Shown piece after piece: positions 1 to 10,580 of a DNA stretch of 21,443 nt. How positions within the stretch are numbered: the first letter of the stretch is position 1; each line of letters begins with the position of its first letter. Made by a program: the position numbers and the translations under genes. Source of the DNA: Folioceros fuciformis (taxonomy: Eukaryota; Anthocerotophyta; Anthocerotopsida; Anthocerotales). The notes below the pieces were generated by a model. The model did no database searches. It was not told where the DNA came from and was given only the letters and a program-made list of their open reading frames with translations. The stretch lies in assembly GCA_049999805.1 (NCBI GenBank), contig JBNGIO010005931.1, positions 40,831 through 62,273 of the forward strand, in the 5' to 3' direction.

Positions 1-869
1 ACCTCCTCTCTATCTTTCCCACTTCTCATACTCCTCCCCTAGAGGCTGGCTCAGCCACCAAGGGTGAACAGTTGCAGGGGAAGACTTAACGGGCAGCCAT
101 CCAGCAAGGAAGAGGCGGCGTCCGCATATCTTTGAAGATCAGACATCCTCCGAAGTCTCAGGATAGTCTAAGAGGTGGTGGATCCTTGTGGTGGTAGGGC
201 CAGGAGCTCATTGGTGGCAGGATGTGCTAGAAGTCTAAATAAGTGGTTGGTGATAGCCAGGTAGGCTAGTGGTCCTATTAAAATAATATTTCTCAAGTTA
301 GAGAGAGGTGAAGTCAGAGAGAGAGAGAGGCTCCTATAAGATCAGGTGAGCCTGTAGGAGGAGGGAGTCATTCACTTTGGGAGTCAGTCTATCTCTTCGT
401 GAGCTCTTGGAGGTCCTCTCTTCATGAGCTCTTGTGGTCTGTCCCTGCTTGGTTTAGGACCTGCAGTGTGTTGCCGGCTGTGCAACGTCTTGTAGGATCG
501 CAAGCCGCGTGTTGCCGGCTGTACAGTGTCTGGTAGGATCACAAGGTGTAATGACCAGGGTGTAGGGGCTTGCCCCTAGCTCTTGATTGTAAAGGATGTG
601 TCTTTCTCTCGACCTGTCCACTCTTGTTTGGACAAGTGCTGTAGGCCGGCCATGTTTCATGGCGTCTGGTAAGGTTGTAGGGGGGAGATATCAAAGAGGG
701 GAGTGTGTTCCCTTCTTTCTTCTCTTTGGGGTTAGTCTAGTGACTCTTGCCGGGTAGGAGGAGTCAGTAGGGAAGTGTAGAAGGTAGTGGTGTCATTGTT
801 AGTTGCTGGTGTTGGTGCTGGAGTGAGAGAGTGAGTGAAGTGAGTGAGGGAAGTCGCAGATCTAAGAGG
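1..869. other. Gene-free stretch with short repeats
   Basis: I see no supported coding region here. The stretch is rich in G and T on the plus strand, and its short open frames lack any recognisable motif. It holds a (GA)n run at about 316-329, a 41-bp tandem pair at 468-549, and a partly repeated GAGCTCTTG motif at about 400-435. It could be the untranslated or LTR part of an old retroelement, but no terminal TG...CA pair or primer site was found. Confidence 0.4.
468..549. repeat. 41-bp imperfect tandem repeat, two copies
   Basis: Two adjacent copies begin GTGTTGCCGGCTGT and end GTAGGATC(G/A)CAAG, with period 41 (468-508 and 509-549). They differ by several substitutions, so the duplication is not recent. 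No function is evident. Confidence 0.75.
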
Positions 870-3863
870 TTAGGGTCGTTGTAGTGACTGGAGTGAGTTT
901 GTGGGCACCGAGAGAGGTGCAGCTGACCGCCGGACAACGAGGCCTGTCCTACGCCTGATCGAAGCTGGAGGGGAGCCCTCGAATCCATCATCGAGTCGAT
1001 CAAGTCCGACCCTCCATCCACAGCAGCAAGGAACCCCATCGCTCCTTCGTGGGAACGAAACCCAATGTCTCAACGACAGTGGGATAAGTGTGGCCACTAA
1101 AGGTGGAACCCGTTGGCAATTAGTGCCCGGGGTTTTGCCTCCACAGTAGGGAGGCAAGCCACCGAACTCACCTTCCCACCCTATGAGTCCCCTACCTGGC
1201 AGCCTCCTCCGTTGGACACCACCTTTTCGCCCAACTCCCTCTGGCCAGCCCCACCCCCCTCAGCAGCGCAATCCGCCCATCTTTCGCCAACCACCCGAGC
1301 ATCAGCATCTGTCTCAGAACTAGCCAGAGTTCCCTCACGATGCGAGCCGCAGGGCAATAGGCAAACCACCTCCCGAGCCCGAAACTCGTCCAGGGGTGGG
1401 GAGGACTCGGCTTGCTCATTCTCCTCAAGATGATCCAGAGCCGCCTCTTGGCCTCGGGGTTCGTCGGCACGCTAAACCCCCAGCTTAGCGGCATCATTCT
1501 CCACATGCATCTCCTCCTTCCTAATCAGCACAGTAGGAGGAACATGCAACGCCTCCCCACTCCTCGAATCTCCCACCCTCAGAGAACCCCGACAGTCACG
1601 AACTCGGGGACTGCAATTGTTTGATGTCCCTGGAGTAGAATCTTGCTGCCGCACACCTGGGACGTTCCCCATGCTGCCTGATCCTGCCTCAATGTTGGAA
1701 TCCCTATCAAGCTGCACCGTCGGCTCTTCTTCTTCCTCCCTGTCACGTTGCAAGGCTTGGAAACCAAAACCCATTTCCATGGAACCAAAGTGTTGAGAAT
1801 TCCGGTTCTGCACCAGGCCGTTCGTCTGGGACGAAGATCCCACCCGGTTCCCCTCAACCGGTGGCTTCCATCTACCCTTTGCTTGAGCGGCTCTCCTCGT
1901 TGCTGTTGGCTCAACCCGACAGCCTATAGATTGACTGTCCATCATCTTAGTACCTGCCGTGAGCACAACAATGGAGTTCTCCTCCTGACAGACCCTGCCG
2001 GCTTCTCAAGGAGCTAACACAAATTTTTTTTCCTGGAGAGTAGCGAGCATCCCAGCTTCCAAGCTAGCTTCGCCCTCTTGGACCAACGTATCCTGGACAC
2101 TTCCATCACTGAGATCCGGTCGCATACCCACCTCTCTCAGGACTAACTGACGACCTCCTACCACACCACAAGGCCGCCCCAACAGAAAGTCACAGCCTTC
2201 ACCAGCTACCCCAAGAATCTCATGTTCATCCAAACAACGGTTGTTGCCAGCCAGCGGATCGCTCTCCTCCCTCTCCTAGCCTGCACCTGAGGCCGAGGTG
2301 GAGTTGACCTTTTGAACGTTCAGAGAGATCAGCTGCGATGTAGCCTGATCCGATTCCAGGGTCCCCTCGACAAACTGGATCACCGCCCCATCTGCCTTTC
2401 TCACCTCCGACCCTCTGCCTTCCCACACCATAGCGGTAGGGGATGCGTGCAGCAAATCCATACCTCTCCCTTCCACAGATCCTGGAGGAGACACGCTAAG
2501 TCGTGCCTGGAAGCTACCATCGTCTAGAGCCCCGGGAGGAGCTCGTTGAGGCCACCTATCCGAATTGTTCTCTAGACCGTCCTCCCCTGCCTCGCGATTA
2601 GTACCCCGCCCCGGAAGCACCTGAACAACACCTCCCTCGTCACCCTTTGCCGGCAGGGAGAGAATCCCAGATCCCGCTGCCGACATGTCAGGGGACTGAC
2701 CCGCCAACGCTAGAGCCAAGGGTTCCTCCTGAGCCACCATACCGACTCTGCTTTCTGCACCCATTAGCTCCCCAAAGATACCGTCCTGCCCCACCCTCAC
2801 TGTAACTGGCCTTTCGACCAACTCATGCTTCTCCCCTGTGCCCAGAGTCTCTCCAAAGATGCGTTCCTGCACCGCCCTTGCCCTTGCAAGCCTGTCGATC
2901 GATTCAGCTTCTCCGTTCCTTGCTTAGTCAAAAAGGAAGCGCTTACCACCGACCCTATGCAATTATCAAGACCACTGCCTAGCCCTAGATCCTGTTGTCA
3001 AAAAAGAATGGGTTGGCAGTCCTTGACTTCTCCTTGGTGTAACGTCAAGTCCCCCGATTCCCTCCTACTCACAAATCTAGTAGGCACACCATCCACAGAG
3101 CAAGGGTCTTCTCTTGTAGGACTCTCATGAAAGCTTGTCCCAGACATTTCCCCCAGGCTTGGGGCTTTTGGTTTGCGAGCCTTTCTCCATACACGTTGAC
3201 CTGCGCCTTTACCAGCTGCCAGAAGATTCCCTTCACCCACCAGCTTATCAGAAGGCACGCACCGGTCTTCCCCCCCTCAGGGATAGCGTCCAGGGACACA
3301 CCCGAGCCACTCAACGAAGTGGGAAGCTCTCTACGAGCACCCAGCAATGTCTCTGAGTCGCTGTGTTGCTTGTTGGCGTCGAAAATATCCTTCAAGTCCC
3401 TCCTGGCCAAGACACTTGTGGGGCATGCAAGATGATTCCTGTATAGCACTTCATCTGAGCTTCTACTAGCGTCATGGCACTCGTTAAGAGGGCCGCTGAG
3501 ACTACTTGCCGATGCCGACCCTGCTCTCTGGGTGATCTCTTCCTTGTCCAGATCCACCTCCATAGGCACAGTGCCCTCTGCCACCATGTCTTCTTCCCAT
3601 CTAAGCTCCCACTTGCCTGGCAATTTAATAGATATCGGGGCCATAAGCAAGCCCAAGAAACCCAGGTGAGCTTTGAAGACCACCCTAGACGCCAGTGTAG
3701 CCCTGCCTCTGCCAAACTTCGCGTATTTGATGTATGCCAACATCTGTGATTCCCCCAACCACTGTGCCACGCTATTGTTCCGAACAAGGCACTCCTCACC
3801 CAACTCGATCAGTGTGACCGCAAACAGGATGGAAGAGCAGTCTTCCAAACTGTGACATACCAT
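870..3863 (-). pseudogene. Decayed reading frame, possibly non-LTR retrotransposon ORF1
   Basis: Several long minus-strand frames follow one another: 3863-3069, 3258-2998, 2872-2276 and 1966-1472, with further pieces to about 870. They shift frame between pieces, as in a decayed coding sequence. The 1966-1472 piece has a basic stretch (RWKPP), then FGFQALQ followed by an acidic run of Glu. That order recalls the C-terminal tail of plant L1 ORF1 (gag-like) proteins. I see no DUF4283 hallmark, zinc knuckle or ORF2 endonuclease/RT start. Part of the interval (901-1620) is also open on the plus strand, so the coding strand is not certain. The family label is an inference from composition and one short motif. 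Confidence 0.28.
901..1620 (+). pseudogene. Pro/Gln/His-rich frame with in-frame stops (alternative to minus-strand relic)
   Basis: One plus-strand frame encodes a Pro-, Gln-, Ser- and His-rich polypeptide, for example SGQPHPPQQRNPP and FRQPPEHQHLSQN, interrupted by four TAGs and one TAA. Most of the stops sit where Gln fits the local composition (LPPQ*GGK, LSQN*PEF, PS*SAQ*EE). The composition resembles disordered N-terminal regions of plant retroelement gag or ORF1 proteins, but no domain is recognisable. It competes with the minus-strand frame over the same bases, and GC-rich sequence can keep both strands open by chance. No start codon is preferred. Confidence 0.25.
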
Positions 3864-4019
3864 ACTGTGCCTGGCCCCTTAAAGATATTGATTCCTTGTT
3901 GGTTTGTGTGGAGTGGTTTCTTGCTCCCAATAACCACCAAGGGGCCACAATTCCCCTTATTATTGCTGCAGTCTTGTGGTTCGCTCCCAAGGGAGTGAAC
4001 TAGTGTCAAGGTCGCCTAG

Positions 4020-4609
4020 AACTCCCTAATCTCACCCTAGCTATCAGCCGGTTCCTAGTCCTGACCACGCTACAGCAAAAAGGTCAGAATCTCTAGCCCT
4101 GTCTTTAGCTCAATATACCAATCCCATGCTCTAGCACTTCAATCATTCAGCCCTTCTCTTCTTCACTTCAGTCCTTCACTCCCACTTCAGCATTTCATCT
4201 ACCACTTCAGCACTTCACTTCAACTCACTCTAGGAATTTAGGACACAACAACCTCTCGCCTTGCAGCCTTCAAGACAAAGGTATGAGGTCTAGGGCTGGA
4301 TAGCCTTCTTGGCTCACGGCCCTGCCACCTCACCTCAGCTAGCCTGCACAATGACCAGCCATTGCGGATCCGGCCACACGGATCTTGGCAGTCTAGGGAT
4401 CCACCACGTCCCTCTAATGGCAAGGGGGATCAAGCCCTTGGTTAGTCTCACACCGGACTAGCCACTCTAATCCGGTAGTTTGCACACAAGGTCAAGGGAA
4501 ATCACAACGTAACACTACCCCCTCCTCAATGGCAGGTCTGCCCTCTTATATTGCCTTCACCCAACCCTTCATCTCTGTCTACTAGGGTTAACCTCAATCA
4601 ACCACCTAA
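4020..4609. other. Gene-free stretch before the gap
   Basis: No coding region is supported. The sequence is pyrimidine-rich on the plus strand and contains the CACTTCA repeat cluster. It ends in the assembly gap, so a repeat collapse here is possible. Confidence 0.4.
4135..4222. repeat. Cluster of dispersed CACTTCA heptamers
   Basis: CACTTCA occurs at about 4135, 4164, 4183, 4203, 4211 and 4216, with related CCCTTC, CATTTCA and CTTCACT variants between. The spacing is irregular (5-29 bp), so this is a degenerate simple repeat and not a clean tandem array. Confidence 0.6.
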
Positions 4610-4709
4610 NNNNNNNNNNNNNNNNNNNNNNNNNNNNNNNNNNNNNNNNNNNNNNNNNNNNNNNNNNNNNNNNNNNNNNNNNNNNNNNNNNNNNNNNNNN
4701 NNNNNNNNN
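4610..4709. other. Assembly gap (100 N)
   Basis: A run of exactly 100 N, the usual placeholder for a gap of unknown size. The distance between the two flanks, and whether they are truly adjacent in the genome, cannot be read from this window. Confidence 0.99.
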
Positions 4710-5083
4710 CAAGTCTGACCTAAAACTAAACAGACCTAAACATAGTCAGACCTAGTTCTGATCGCAACCTAACCCAAGCCTAACTCTAACCTACCCCTGC
4801 ACCTAATTGCCCGTTACCCCCTTGGACACCGCTGGTTGCCCTCTGTCCAAAATTGTCAGCCTCTCACAACTAGCAAAAATTCGGAGTGCTCCTCAACACT
4901 CTCTTCTCCTCCCTCAGATCATCCCTTTCCCTCGAATCATCCTGCAACCCTTCAAAGCCTCCACCTTCCTCTTATCGTCTACTTCCCATCCTACTAACCA
5001 AGGAGGCCCCATGGTCCAGCGCAGTTACCTGTCTGATGCCCTTGAGGAGCAGCCTTGTTCCCACCATCTGGCTCTCCACCTGC
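4710..5083. other. Unassigned sequence between gap and integrase fragment
   Basis: No recognisable gene. A plus-strand frame runs through it and into the integrase fragment, but nothing before about 5084 matches the second copia copy in this window. The homology break at 5084 is therefore probably a rearrangement or deletion breakpoint. The first 90 bases hold scattered CCTAA-like words that are too irregular to be telomeric. Confidence 0.4.
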
Positions 5084-5471
5084 GAGCTCAGCAAATTCTT
5101 ATCAGAACAGGGCATTCAACAGCAGTACTCATGTCGTTATACGCCACAACAAAATGGAGTTGCAGAGCACAAGAACAGGCACATAGCAGAAGTGGCGAGA
5201 GCATTGATGACAAAAAAGAAGATGCCTCACTACTATTGGGCTGAAGCTATAAACACAGCAGTGTACATCATGAATAGAACTCCCACAGCAGCGGTGCACA
5301 GTGTAACACCGGAGGAGAAGTTCACATGGAAGAAACCTGACTTGTCACACTTAAAGGTATTTGGTTGCATTGCTTATGTCCATATTCCGGATGAGTTGTG
5401 GACTAAGCCTGATCCAAAAGCAGAAAAGTGTGTCTTCATTGGGTATTCTGTTACACAGAAAGGATATAGAG
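5084..5471 (+). pseudogene. Copia integrase fragment fused directly to an LTR
   Basis: This is part of the catalytic and C-terminal integrase region of a Ty1/copia polyprotein. It covers the motif YTPQQNGVAE, which carries the catalytic Glu, then HLKVFGCIAYVHIP and the KCVFIGYS motif. It is collinear and closely similar to 8716-8330 on the minus strand of this window. The homology stops after KGYR at 5470, exactly where an LTR begins at 5472. The rest of pol (RT, RNase H) and the polypurine tract are missing. At 5107-5109 it keeps CAG (Gln) where the other copy has TAG. The first catalytic Asp residues lie upstream and are absent, so the product cannot be active. Confidence 0.9.
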
Positions 5472-5762
5472 TGTTGAGTTATCGAGCTCTATATAAGCTA
5501 AACTCATGTGGTGTTAGTTATCCCGGTTGGGTTCATACTAAACTAGTTCTTGTTATTAATGAACTTAGGATAGTGTAGATTATCCCATATTGAACTTGGA
5601 AGTTGTGTAGCCCTAAATGTACTACTTAAATGGAGACCTCAGACCTCCATAGTAAGACAATGGTGATGTGTATTGTTTTTGGTTGTGACCACCAATACCA
5701 CCCTCTCTTCTCTCCTCTCCTCTCCTACACTTGCACATAGACTGGAGTCGATCCTATTGACA
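5472..5762 (+). repeat. Copia LTR copy A (3' LTR or LTR-bounded remnant)
   Basis: A 291-bp LTR that starts TGTTGAGTTATCGAG and ends TCCTATTGACA, matching the LTR at 21056-21348 end to end. It is followed by unrelated sequence and not by a PBS, so it is not a 5' LTR. On its left it joins integrase sequence without the polypurine tract seen next to copy B. Flanking 5-bp words (TAGAG and GAAGA) do not match, so no target-site duplication is visible. It includes a TATATAA word at 5490-5496 and a pyrimidine tract of CTCCT units near the end. Confidence 0.93.
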
Positions 5763-6184
5763 GAAGAATCAGGCAGGGAAATGATAAATGAGCTTAAGCC
5801 TTTGATAGAAAGTCCAATGTAGTCTCCCAGTAAGACAAACTGTTTTGCATCAATAGAAGGAATGAAAGAAGAAAAGGCACGCCTATGAAAGCAAATGTGA
5901 CTTGTGGCTCCAGAGTCGAGAAACCATGTGTCTGATTGTACTTGTGTGGATGACAAACAAACTGCTAGGATGGTGGGTTGCTTAGTCTTGCTAGTAGTGA
6001 TGTTGCTCTCTGGAGGATGTTCTCGTCTAGGTTCACCTCCCTTCTTCTTGTGGCAGTCACGTTCATAGTGTCCAGGTATCTTGCACATTTGCAAACAAAG
6101 GTCTTCTTTGTGGTCACATCACGCTGTGAGTTCGTGTAGGAACCTCGTCCTCTGCCACGCCCACGAAAACCTCTTCATTTTATT
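5763..6184 (-). pseudogene. Gag zinc knuckle and protease fragment of a second copia family
   Basis: The minus strand encodes an RGRGRG-rich piece, the end of a CCHC knuckle (CKIPGHYERDC), a linker, and the aspartic protease core DTWFLDSGATSH. The frame differs between the knuckle's first Cys pair and its His-Cys end, so there is a frameshift. The protein differs clearly from the gag/protease of the main element (whose motif is WYVDSGASNH), so it belongs to another copia family. It is bounded at 5762/5763 by the end of LTR A and at 6184/6185 by the broken end of LTR B. It looks like target sequence or filler trapped between two elements. Confidence 0.85.
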
Positions 6185-6293
6185 ATCTACACTATCCTAA
6201 GTTCACTAATAACTAGAACTAATCTAGTATTAACCCAACCGGGATAACTAACACCACATGAGTTTAGCTAATATAGAGCTCGATAACTCAACA
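6185..6293 (-). repeat. Copia LTR copy B, 3' LTR truncated to its first 109 bp
   Basis: Read on the minus strand it starts TGTTGAGTTATCGAG at 6293 and follows LTR A and LTR D to GTGTAGAT at 6185, where homology stops. About 180 bp of the LTR end are lost, together with any target-site duplication. It lies directly after the polypurine tract and the RNase H end, so it is the 3' LTR of the minus-strand element. Confidence 0.92.
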
Positions 6294-6302
6294 CTCCCCC
6301 TC
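6294..6302 (-). promoter_or_regulatory. Polypurine tract (plus-strand DNA priming site)
   Basis: The minus strand reads GAGGGGGAG immediately before the TG start of LTR B. A purine run abutting the 3' LTR is the standard site where the RNase H-resistant primer for second-strand synthesis forms. LTR A lacks this tract. Confidence 0.85.
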
Positions 6303-7882
6303 AAGCTCAACATAGCATTTGTATGTCTAACATAGCTCAGAATTTCTTCAGCTTCTTTGCTCCCAATGGCTATATCGGCTATCTGCTCGTCTGTGTTGAC
6401 ATACACAAGATCAATAGCTCCAGATAAAATCCTTTCGCGAAGAAAATGATAATGTACCTCAATGTGTTTCGTCCTGGCATGAAACACTGGTTTTGCGCCA
6501 ACTGTATGCTGCTAAGATTATCACGGTAGATAACAACCTTGTCGTTGACCTGCAATCCAAAATCTCTGAGTAACTTACAAATCTAAGTCACTTCACACGC
6601 TGCCATTGCTGCGCCTCTGTATTCAGCTTCTGTACTAGCCAAAGCCACTGTAGGCTGCTTCTTGCTACTCCATGTTATTGCTGCACTCCCAAGTGAAAAT
6701 ATGAATCCACTTGTAGATCTACGATCATTAACACTGCCTGCCCAATCTGCATCTGTGTACCCACACAGGTTTGTTTCTAAATTTGCAGCATAAAAGAGAG
6801 CATGATCCATAGTTGCCTTCACATAGTGCAACGTTCGCCATACTGCATCCAAATGTGGCTTTCTTGGCGCCTGCATAAACTGACTCTGCAGTCCCACTGT
6901 ATTGTTTAAATCTGGTCTGGATAGAGTGAGATATATTAAGCTACCCACAATCTTCCTGTACATTGTTGGATCTACAAGTGCTTCACCATCATGAGCACTG
7001 AGCTTCAGATTTTGATCCAAAGGAATCGAGATTGGCTTGCACTCAACCATACCATACTTAATTAGTACATCCGATGCATACTTCTGCTGTGACAGCCAAA
7101 TGCCTATGTTGGTTCGTACAATTTCAATGACCAAGAAGAACCTCAGTTCACCTAGGTCCGTCATCTTGAACTCTTGTTGCAGAAGTTACTTGATATGCTC
7201 CACTTGACCCAACTGATTACCTCCAATGATTAGATCATCCACATAAATGGTCCCAAAGACCAGTCCTTTTGTACTTCCACACACATACAACGAATGATCC
7301 GCATCTGCCATGCTGAATCCGATGTGAATCAGATGTTGAGCAAGACGCTCATGCCAAGCCCTTGGGGCTTGCTTCAGTCCGTACAACGTTCTTTTCAGCT
7401 TGCACACATGATCCAAATCCTCATAACCTGGTGGCTGGTCCATGTATACTTCTTCCAGCAATTCTCCATGTAATAACGCATTCTTCACATCCATATGATG
7501 TAGGACCCAACCTTTCGATGCCGCTAGTGCGATCACGGTTTGAATTGTTGCCATTTTGGCAATTGGACTAAACGTCTCCTCAAAATCTATTCCATATGTC
7601 TGGGCATATCCCTTGGCCACAAGCCTTGTCTTGTACCTGCTGACACTACCATTTGCGTTGTGTTTAACCCTTGTACACCCATTTGCAACCTATTGGTTTC
7701 TTGCCTTCAGGTAGTTGTACTATGTCCCATGTTGCATTTCGATCTAATGCATTCATTTCTTCATCCATGGCATGTTCCCACTTTGTGTCTCCAATAGCTT
7801 CTTCAAAGCTTCTTGGTTCCACATCCTGCACAACCTTTGCTATATAGGCACGATGCCTGGCTACATAGCTATCATAGGTCAA
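6303..7882 (-). pseudogene. Copia pol: reverse transcriptase and RNase H, broken
   Basis: The RT begins around TWDIVQLPEGKKPIGCKWVYK, continues through AKGYAQTYGIDFEETFSP, LHHMDVKNALLHG and LYGLKQAPRAW, and has its catalytic YVDD at 7234-7245. RNase H follows with YTDADWAGS and ASTEAEYRG, and its tail HARTKHIEVHYHFLRE near 6440-6480. Breaks: a one-base insertion near 7666 after CKWVYK, TAA at 7188-7186, TAG at 6585-6583 where the family has Trp (CEVTW), and a frameshift near 6490. The tail after NTDEQIADI has lost the usual FTKAL motif. Catalytic residues remain visible, but no continuous product can be made. Confidence 0.94.
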
Positions 7883-8330
7883 CCGCTGTATTGGAACCTT
7901 CTGCCTTCCATATCTTCGTGGGATTGAGCCACTTCTAGGAGTTGATTAAACCTCTTTTGCACCAGGTGTTTCGATTTTCGGTACACCGAATTCCTCATCC
8001 AAGCTCTCCTCAGAGTCGCTTGAATCATCTGCACCTGCACTCAGGTCTAGTATCTTTGAATCCTGGACTTTTTCCTTCCCTTTGCGAGACACAGCTGTGG
8101 AGCTCGTAGGGCTCACTCTACCTCGCAACCTGCCACTCCATGGATTCTGAACATTTATCGAGTTTGATGACGCTTGCGGTCCACTCAACACTTTGTGATT
8201 GTTGACCTGCATTGCTTGTTACCTCAGTTTCATGCACATCAGCTACACCACTTTCTTGTACTTCAAAGTACCAGCTAGCCATTTCATCAAAGACTACATC
8301 TTTGCTTACTCTCATAGTTTGTGTACAGGG
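7883..8330 (-). pseudogene. Copia pol: linker between integrase and RT
   Basis: This is the variable, low-complexity linker typical of copia polyproteins, rich in Ser, Asp, Glu and Lys (for example GADDSSDSEESLDEEFG). The frame shifts near 8210, where the upstream frame ends in a TAG after WQVAR and the downstream frame takes over. A TAA at 7948-7946 interrupts KEV*STPRSGS. No enzymatic motif is expected here, and the assignment comes from its position between integrase and RT. Confidence 0.8.
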
Positions 8331-9302
8331 ATTGTAGCACCTGTATCCTTGCTGTGTAATAGAATACCCAATGAAGACACACTTTTCTGCTTTTGGATCA
8401 AGCTTAGTCCGCAACTCATGCAGAATATGGACATAAGCAATGCAACCAAATACCTTTAAGTGTGACAAGGCGGGTTTCTTCCCTGTGAACTTCTCCTCCA
8501 GTGTTTCACTGTGCACCGCTGCTGTGGGAAATCTGTTCATGATGTACACTACTGTGTTTACAGCTTCAGCCCAATAGCAGTGAGGCATCTTCTTTTCTGT
8601 CATCAATGCTCTCGCCACTTCTGCTATGTGCCTGTTCTTGCACTCTGCAACTCCATTTTGTTGTGGCGTATAACGACATGAGTACTGCCGTTGAATGCCC
8701 TATTCTGATAAGAATTTGCTGAACTCTATGGAGAAGTACTCTCCCCCTCCATCAGATCTTAGGCATTTGATGTGCCTACCTGTCTGCTTCTCAACCATCG
8801 CCTTGAAAGTATGGAAATGAGTGATCACTTCACTCTTTTCTTTCATGAAATAGACCCACACCTTCCTTGTGTGGTCGTCAATGAAGGTCACATAGTACTT
8901 GCATCCTCCGATTGATGCAGTCTGTGTAGGACCCTATACATCTGAATGCACAACGTCCAACACATGTCTGCTCACATGCTTGTCATGGGGGAACGCATTC
9001 CTGGGCTGTTTCCCAAGTTGACATGCTTCATATACACCTTGCAGTCCATTTTCTATAAGCTTGGGTATGCCTGTGACAACCTTCTAATGCTGCATGGACT
9101 TCAACTTCTACACATTCACATGTCCAATGAGTTTGTGCCACATCTTTAGGTCTGTCCTTGTACCCTTCGCAAACATGGCTGACTTCAGCTTAGGAACCTC
9201 CACATTCAAGGTGAACATCCGTCCAACCTTCTGTCCTTGAGCAATCAAGCGACTGCCTTTCTTGCACTCTTCAACGAAGAGTCCTGCAGGTGTAAATCTA
9301 AC
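8331..9302 (-). pseudogene. Copia pol: integrase with five in-frame TAGs around or within it
   Basis: The frame holds the pre-integrase zinc region (MWHKLIGHVN, with a later Cys in YEACQLGKQ where the usual first Cys is Tyr). The core carries HSDV, TFIDDHTRKVWVYF, LRSDGGGEY and PQQNGVAE, so all three DDE acidic residues are present, and then HLKVFGCIAYVHI. In-frame TAGs lie at 9305-9303 (just before), 9110-9108, 9086-9084, 8936-8934 and 8702-8700. There is no frameshift from protease through to about 8210. At 8702-8700 the sister fragment (5107-5109) has CAG, so this stop arose from a Gln codon. The others also fit Gln positions. Confidence 0.94.
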
Positions 9303-9640
9303 CTACAGTCCTTGCTCAACCATCTGCCCAAGTGACACCAAGTTCTTTGTGATGTTGGGTACGTGAAGAACATCTACCAAGCACTTCACTTTGCCATCCT
9401 GCATCTTCAGAGGTACAATTCCTGTATGCACAATTGCATGCGTTGTGTCATCTCCAGTTTCCACATATCCAGGTTTATCAAGCACCTGCATTTCTTTGAA
9501 CCACTTCCCATGGCATGTCATGTGGTTTGAAGCTCCTGAGTCCACATACCACACAATCTTACCATTGGTGGATCCATTAGCATACACAGAGTTAAGCATA
9601 TGCTGCATGACAAACAAGTTGTTCGAGTCATTCTGACTGC
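9303..9640 (-). pseudogene. Copia pol: aspartic protease
   Basis: The retroviral-type aspartic protease core WYVDSGASNHMT has its catalytic Asp codon at 9542-9540. It is followed by a region ending DVLHVPNITKNLVSLGQM, the usual copia protease C-terminal motif. The domain would cut the gag-pol polyprotein during particle maturation. It has no internal stop, but a TAG at 9305-9303 separates it from integrase. It follows the gag knuckle in the same frame. Confidence 0.93.
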
Positions 9641-10580
9641 TGCTAGAGGCATAATTGTTTTGTTGCCTCCTGCTGCCTTGATTTCTCCGTGGACAGTCTC
9701 TTTCGAAGTGGTCTAATCTACCACAAGTCCAGCAACCACTATTGTCTACATTTGCATCATTTTGTTGTTGATTTCCACGTGCTCTTTGACTCCCCCAGCC
9801 TCGAGAATTTTCTCCTCTTCCACGTGTACTCTTGTACTGGGACTCCTAATTCTGTTGCTGATTTTGGTAGGAATTTCTACCTCTACCACCTCTTTGCCCT
9901 CTGCCAGCTTGGGCTCTACCTCTGCCTCTGCCAGAGTAGAAGGCTTGCTCAGAGTTTTCCTTAGGCTTAGAGGATGATTCCTCGCCTAGGTTTTTCTCCT
10001 CTATGATCAACATAGAGATCAGGTCTGAGAAATTGGGAATGTTTTCCCGAGTTTGTATGGAAGTCTTGAGCTGCTTATAGGCAGGTGTTAACCCGCGCAA
10101 GCAAACTTCGACCTTGTTGTCATCTTCCACATTGACACCAATGGACGCAAGGGATTCCACTATCCCTTTGATCTTTAAGGCGTACTCATTGATTGTCAAG
10201 TTCTTCTTCATAACTGTGTTGAAGTCATTCTTCAACTGCAGTTTCCTCACCTTCGTGTTAGTCTCATAGAGTTTGACCAGCTCATCCCATGCTTCTTTGG
10301 GCGACTCTACATCCTGTATGTGCCCAATCATGGTGTCATGAATGTTGATTGACAGCCAATACATGACCTTCCGAGATCCTTGACTCCAATCCTTCAGCGC
10401 CTTAATCTGCTCCGCTGTTGCATTCCGTTCAACTACTACAAGGGATTTTTCATGCTCCCCCTCAATGTAGTCCCAATAACCCTTTCTCATAGAAAGTTTG
10501 TAAAACGAAACTTTCCAGGCATGGAAGTTGTTTTTGTCCAGCTTCTCTTGCACGATCTAGTTAATACTGTCACTAGCCAT
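9641..10580 (-). pseudogene. Copia gag with CCHC zinc knuckle
   Basis: The likely start is ATG at 10580-10578 (MASDSIN), ahead of the copia gag N-terminal motif LDKNNFHAWK. The UBN2-like gag core follows (KEAWDELVKLYE, YALKIKGIVESL, LRGLTPAYKQL), then an Arg-Gly-rich stretch. The knuckle C-X2-C-X4-H-X4-C (CWTCGRLDHFERDC) lies at 9734-9693. Gag forms the particle and binds the RNA genome. Two TAG codons interrupt it, at 10559-10557 (SIN*IVQ) and 9848-9846 (QQN*ESQ). No frameshift is seen, so the decay is by point mutation. Confidence 0.93.

Noticed and set aside
3069-3863. 264-codon minus-strand frame as an intact host gene
   Set aside because: No recognisable domain, no coherent start, and neighbouring frames continue it with shifts, which fits a relic better.
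4597-4800. CCTAA-like words around the gap as interstitial telomere repeat
   Set aside because: The words are irregular and never form consecutive CCCTAAA units.
5490-5496. TATATAA in the LTR as the promoter TATA box
   Set aside because: It lies only about 19 bp from the LTR start, leaving almost no U3 upstream; without transcript data it cannot be called the promoter.
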